Source of the DNA: Cynocephalus volans
Lineage: Eukaryota > Chordata > Mammalia > Dermoptera > Cynocephalidae
Direction of reading: 5' to 3'
Assembly: GCF_027409185.1 (NCBI RefSeq)
Contig: NC_084463.1
Span: forward strand, 159,565,869 to 159,629,868
DNA: 64,000 nt
In this document: positions 55,296 to 64,000 of the stretch, piece after piece
Numbering within the stretch: the stretch's first letter is position 1
How the letters are laid out: every line of letters begins with the position of its first letter
Notes under the pieces: model-generated
Told to the model about the DNA's origin: nothing
Database searches by the model: none
Seen by the model: only the letters and a program-made list of their open reading frames with translations
Translations under genes and position numbers: made by a program

Positions 55296-55659
55296 CTTCC
55301 TCTGTGCATCCATTTCCTCAGAAGGTTGTGGTGAAGGTTACATAGGAATATGCACGGCAAGTTCAATTACTACACCGCAGAGATCAATGAAGTCACATGG
55401 CTAGATAAAGGGGTAGCTGAGATATTGAACCCAGGCTGTGTGAATCAAACCCCCTGACGAAGAATCTCCACTCATTCCCCTGCCTCCCCTTGGATACCAC
55501 CCGACAGGGTTGTACAGCTCCCCCAGGGATGTTTCCGTGGGTGGCAGGCTTACTCTCTGTCGTCCCAAACAGAGTCTTAGGGTCTGAGAGGCAGTATTTC
55601 TGTCCAGTCCGTCACAGACACCCTCTCTCTGGATGATGGAGGGAGAAGCCTTCTGCAGC

Positions 55660-55745
55660 CGGTGGAGTTCAGAGAGGGGTTGGGATTGGCCCAGGGTCAC
55701 ACAGCTGGTGCTGCATCCAAAGACAGGACTCTAGGCTCCTCCTTG
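55660..55745 (-). mobile_element. MIR SINE fragment
   Basis: Reverse MIR text: cagagaggggttgggattgg, then cccagggtcacacagctggt. Confidence 0.6.
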
Positions 55746-56100
55746 ACCCGACAGTTGGGGGAGAAGAGGCAAAGAGAAGACAGGGGCTGAGAATTGGGGG
55801 AGGGGAAGCAGGCTCACAGGACCCAGCCCCTCCTCTGGCCTTGGCCTCCTTGAGCCAGCCTGGGGGGCCAGGAAAGGGCTGACCCTTGCTCACACTGGTC
55901 AGGCAGGACCCAGCCTCTCCACTGGGAGCTCCATCCTGGCCTTACCTCCCGCTCTAATACGGGTCTGATGGGAGGATCACTTTACCCAAGTCCAAGTTCC
56001 CCACTATACCCCACCTCACCCCACCAGGGCAGGTCAGCTCTCTCTGAACCCGAGCATTGATTTTGGCGTTGGGGGTGCTCACGGATCAGAGGGGGACATT

Positions 56101-56238
56101 TTTTTTTTTTTGTCTTTTTCGTGACCGGCGCTCAGCCAGTGAGTGCACTGGCCATTCCTATATAGGATCCGAACCCGCGGCAGGAGCATCGCCGTGCTCC
56201 CAGAGCCGCACTCTCCCGAGTGCGCCACGGGCTCGGCC
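56101..56238 (-). mobile_element. GC-hairpin variant SINE between PPP1R14B and PLCB3
   Basis: Third copy of the variant at 10271 and 30122. A perfect 14-base target repeat, cagagggggacatt, flanks it at 56087-56100 and about 56239-56252. The hairpin here reads GGGAGCA, six-base loop, TGCTCCT. Confidence 0.9.
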
Positions 56239-56640
56239 CAGAGGGGGACATTTGAATGGCCCCTAATGCCCAACAGCTTCTGTGGGAGTGGGGCTCATAG
56301 GCCGTGATGATCTCCAGCCCTACCTCTGCCCCCAAGATGCTGTGACCCTGAACACCGACCTTTCTGTTCCTCCTCCCCTCAGCGTTGATGTGAAGGTTTC
56401 CGCTCATGCCCAAATGTCAGGGCACCCCTCAAGGTTCCTGGGGCAGGGCACAGAGGAGAGGGCATGCTCTTCCTCACTCTCCCTCTTTCTATCTCCTGTG
56501 CCACCCCCAGAGCACACCCAGATTCCTGAGGCTGACTCCCCTGTCAGTCCTGTCCCTTACCACCCTAGGAATAGTTGGTGCAGATGGGCATCTGGCCTGC
56601 AGCCTTCTTGGAGGCTGGGCTGCCCTGCACAGAACCTTAG

Positions 56641-56740
56641 CCATGGAGTGGAAGAACTGGGTTTGAATCCTGGCTCTGCCCAGTAGGCTGAGAGGTTACG
56701 GGCAAGTCACTTACCTCCCTGAGCCTCTTCCAGGAGGCTG
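56641..56740 (+). mobile_element. MIR SINE fragment
   Basis: Contains ggtttgaatcctggctctgc, then cgggcaagtcacttacctcc, the MIR core in sense orientation. Confidence 0.75.
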
Positions 56741-57404
56741 ATTATCCTGACCTCCCTGTGGTTGGGGGCCAAGAGCTCAGTGTTCTGGGGTCTACACCTA
56801 GCCCTTGCTCTCCTGCCTGAGCCTTCCCAGGACTGGAGTGTGCCCCTGCTTCTCATCCTTCCAGCCTCAGGCTGTGGCCTCTCCAGCTCCACCCCTCCTG
56901 GGGTCCTGCCCCCCCCCACCAGAATGCCTCCCTGAACCAGAGGCCCTGGGAAGGTCCCATGGGACAAGCTGCTCCCTTAATCAAGGGTAAAGGCAGGAAA
57001 GGCTGCCTTCCTTCCACCATTACTGCTTGCCGAGAAACCCCATTACCATTACCAAGGCTGGAAGAAAGTGTCCGAAGAGGAAGGAGCCCTCTAATGGGGG
57101 CTGCTCTGGCCTCGGGAGACACGGGTGGGGGTAGAAGAGGCTCAGGCTCAGGAAACAGGCTCCCATCCTGTCTTTCAAGAAGCCTGCTACCCAATGTTTC
57201 TACGGAGTACTACGCAAGGCCTAAGGCCTGCAGCTCAGACCCCCTAAGCCCTAAAGCCCTGGCTCCAGGCTCTGCTAGCCCTGGCACTGGCTGGCAGGGT
57301 CCCCTGCCCCAGAGCTGACCCATGCCCTCTTCTTCCTCCCTGGTACCCCCACAGCCTTCCATCCACTCAGATGTCAAGCTGCCTGTGGGGGGGGCATCAC
57401 CTAC

Positions 57405-57510
57405 CCATTTGCTTATTTCATCCTCAACAACCTCTAGCTTCTGGACAAGGTGACTAAGGCACAGAGACAAGGTTCTGTCACTAGCAAGAGCCATACTTGA
57501 ACCTAGGCCT
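57405..57510 (-). mobile_element. MIR SINE fragment
   Basis: Reverse MIR text: tgactaaggcacagagacaa, then gtcactagcaagagccatac and ttgaacctaggcctg. Confidence 0.6.
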
Positions 57511-57679
57511 GTGGGAACAGAGGCCAGTCTTTACCCTGCACTGCTCTGTTCTTCCAACGAGGTCTGGTGGTCCCTGGATCTTTGAGGGATATGGCTCTGC
57601 AGTCCTGGTGAGAGAGGATGAGGATCACAGTCCTGTCCCCCTCTCTTTGTCTCCTCAAGGACAGGGAGTGGAGGCAGGA

Positions 57680-57775
57680 AGTCCAGGGTTGAAATCTTCT
57701 TACTAAGCTGTGTGACCTTGGGCAAGTCCCTTCCCCTCTCTGGGCCTCAAGTGGAGATAATAATCACCCCCACGG
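57680..57775 (+). mobile_element. MIR SINE fragment
   Basis: Contains gctgtgtgaccttgggcaag, then tctctgggcctcaagtggag and ataataatcaccccc. Confidence 0.75.
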
Positions 57776-58899
57776 GGCGGTGGCCAGAGGCAAGGAGATT
57801 CACTAGGTTAGGGTTGGTGGCCAACATGGTAGGGATGTGGAGGAAGGTCAGTGCCAGGCAGGGCTCTCTTGGGAGTCTGAGAGCCTGGGGCAAAGGGTCC
57901 TGCAGGGCAGCTCCTCCTTAGCTGACCCCTCCTCCCCAAGAACCAGCTCCATCTCTTTCTGGGTTTCTAGGTGACTTGGCTGGCCCCTCTGGATGAGTTC
58001 TACTTTAAACCTGCTGCTGCTACTGCCTCGGTATTGCGGGGGCTCCCACAGGGGCCCCCAGGCAGGAGCCCCCCCAGCCAAGCCCTGCGGGAGGGGCTAT
58101 AGCCCCCACGCATCCCAGTGCTCATGCGCCTTCCCCTCCCCCATCCCTGGAACACAGATTTCAGGGCACATGCTGTGGGCCAGGCACTGCAGATCCCCTC
58201 CTCAATTCCCTCCTCTGGGGACACACAGGATACTTCTGACCTCTCTGGGCAAACACCAGGCTTCCCTTCCCGGTTTTCAGCCAAAACACCGACAGAGACG
58301 GGCTGGGGTCAGGGGGGGTCTGCAGCACAAGAAGGCGACTGTTCCAGGGCCTGCTCGGGAGAGCCAGGATGTCTTGGGCCCTTAAAGGAGGTGGCAGGCG
58401 CCCAGTCTCCCGGGGCTAGAGACGGAGGAGGGCGCCTGCCGGCGGGAGGCCCATTAGTCGGCTAAGTGCTCCCAGGGAGGGGGGACCGCGCTGCATCAGG
58501 AGGGGGTGAGGCGAAGTGAGAGCAGGGGGTGGGATGGGAGTGGCTTTTCCTGCACTCAGCTAAGCGCGGCTGGAGCGGGGCAGGGGACAGGGCTCTGCTC
58601 CACCCGGCCCAGGTCCTGCCCTCCACTAGTACCCTGGCCTCCCCTCTGGGAAACCTCAAAGGGCAGACCCCGGTCCGTCTTAAGCTGTGGCCTCTACATC
58701 CGGTCCCTCCAGCCGTACCCCCAATTAGCCCCGCTAGCCCCAAGCGCCCTACGCCCACCTCAAGCCCGAAGAATTAAGTCCTGCTGAATCCCCCAGCAAC
58801 ACCTCCCACTCGTCCAGGTATGCCCTTGTCCCAGTGTCCCTCTGGCTGCACTGGCTACCCCGGCCGCCAGGGGGAGCCAACGCAGAGGCGGGCCCGACT

Positions 58900-59115
58900 T
58901 GGTGGGAGGGGCGGGACCGCCCCGCCCCCGCCCCCGCCCCGCCCCACCCCGGCCCTGCCGAGTCTCCGGTCGGTCCGGGACAGGCGGGCGGGCGGGCGGG
59001 CGGGCGCTGACGCCGCGGGGCCGGAGCGGGCCGCGCGGGAGCGCGCGGAGGGAGCAGCGGCGCCGTCGGTCCCCGTCTTGGCTCCTCGGGTCCCCGACCC
59101 GCCCCTGGTCCGGCC
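58900..59115 (+). promoter_or_regulatory. PLCB3: PLCB3 promoter and 5' leader with GGGC repeat
   Basis: GC-rich island with GC boxes around 58917-58950, a run of six GGCG units (58983-59006), then a leader to the start ATG at 59116. No TATA box. The GGGC run is likely length-variable. Confidence 0.65.

Positions 59116-64000
<4,885 letters not shown>

Overview
This window is nuclear DNA from a placental mammal. It is a gene-dense block equivalent to human 11q13.1, and every protein-coding gene in it can be identified by translation across GT-AG introns. In order: STIP1 (+), FERMT3 (+), TRPT1 (-), NUDT22 (+), DNAJC4 (+), VEGFB (+), FKBP2 (+), PPP1R14B (-), and the 5' part of PLCB3 (+), which runs off the right edge. 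Gene order and orientation match human. All eight complete genes keep open frames, and coding lengths equal or nearly equal the human proteins. No broken gene, RNA gene, CRISPR array or prokaryotic feature is visible.

The species is not a higher primate: there are no Alu elements. The young SINEs are tRNA-Ile-like dimers, monomers and a GC-hairpin variant with long A tails and clear target-site duplications. From memory this is the CYN type described from colugos (Dermoptera). That assignment is an inference; another lineage with tRNA-Ile SINEs is possible.

Layout: 1-2250 is intergenic, with an old L2 copy split by a SINE. 2250-15.1 kb is STIP1, with a CpG-rich promoter carrying seven CCAAT boxes and two heat-shock elements; its introns hold many antisense SINEs. 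15.1-16.6 kb is intergenic. 16.7-34.15 kb is FERMT3, whose 9.2 kb intron (21622-30779) is packed with L1 fragments, SINEs and a small inverted-repeat element. TRPT1 ends tail-to-tail with FERMT3 within a few tens of bases and shares a CpG promoter head-to-head with NUDT22 near 36.5 kb. DNAJC4, VEGFB and FKBP2 follow head-to-tail at short spacing. PPP1R14B is convergent with FKBP2. 54-59 kb is the PPP1R14B/PLCB3 interval, with a YY1 plus ZNF143-type promoter signature. PLCB3 begins at 59116.

The genes do not form one pathway. STIP1 and DNAJC4 are Hsp70/Hsp90 co-chaperones and FKBP2 is an ER prolyl isomerase, so three of nine act in protein folding. FERMT3 activates integrins in blood cells, VEGFB is a secreted growth factor, TRPT1 and NUDT22 are small nucleotide/RNA enzymes, and PPP1R14B and PLCB3 act in phosphatase and Gq signalling. 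Compact convergent and divergent arrangements are the most notable structural property. I found no wholly new biological system. The best leads are the STIP1 stress promoter, the TRPT1 stop codon lying inside its poly(A) signal, the hairpin SINE subfamily, the small MITE hairpin, and the ZNF143/YY1 promoter between PPP1R14B and PLCB3.
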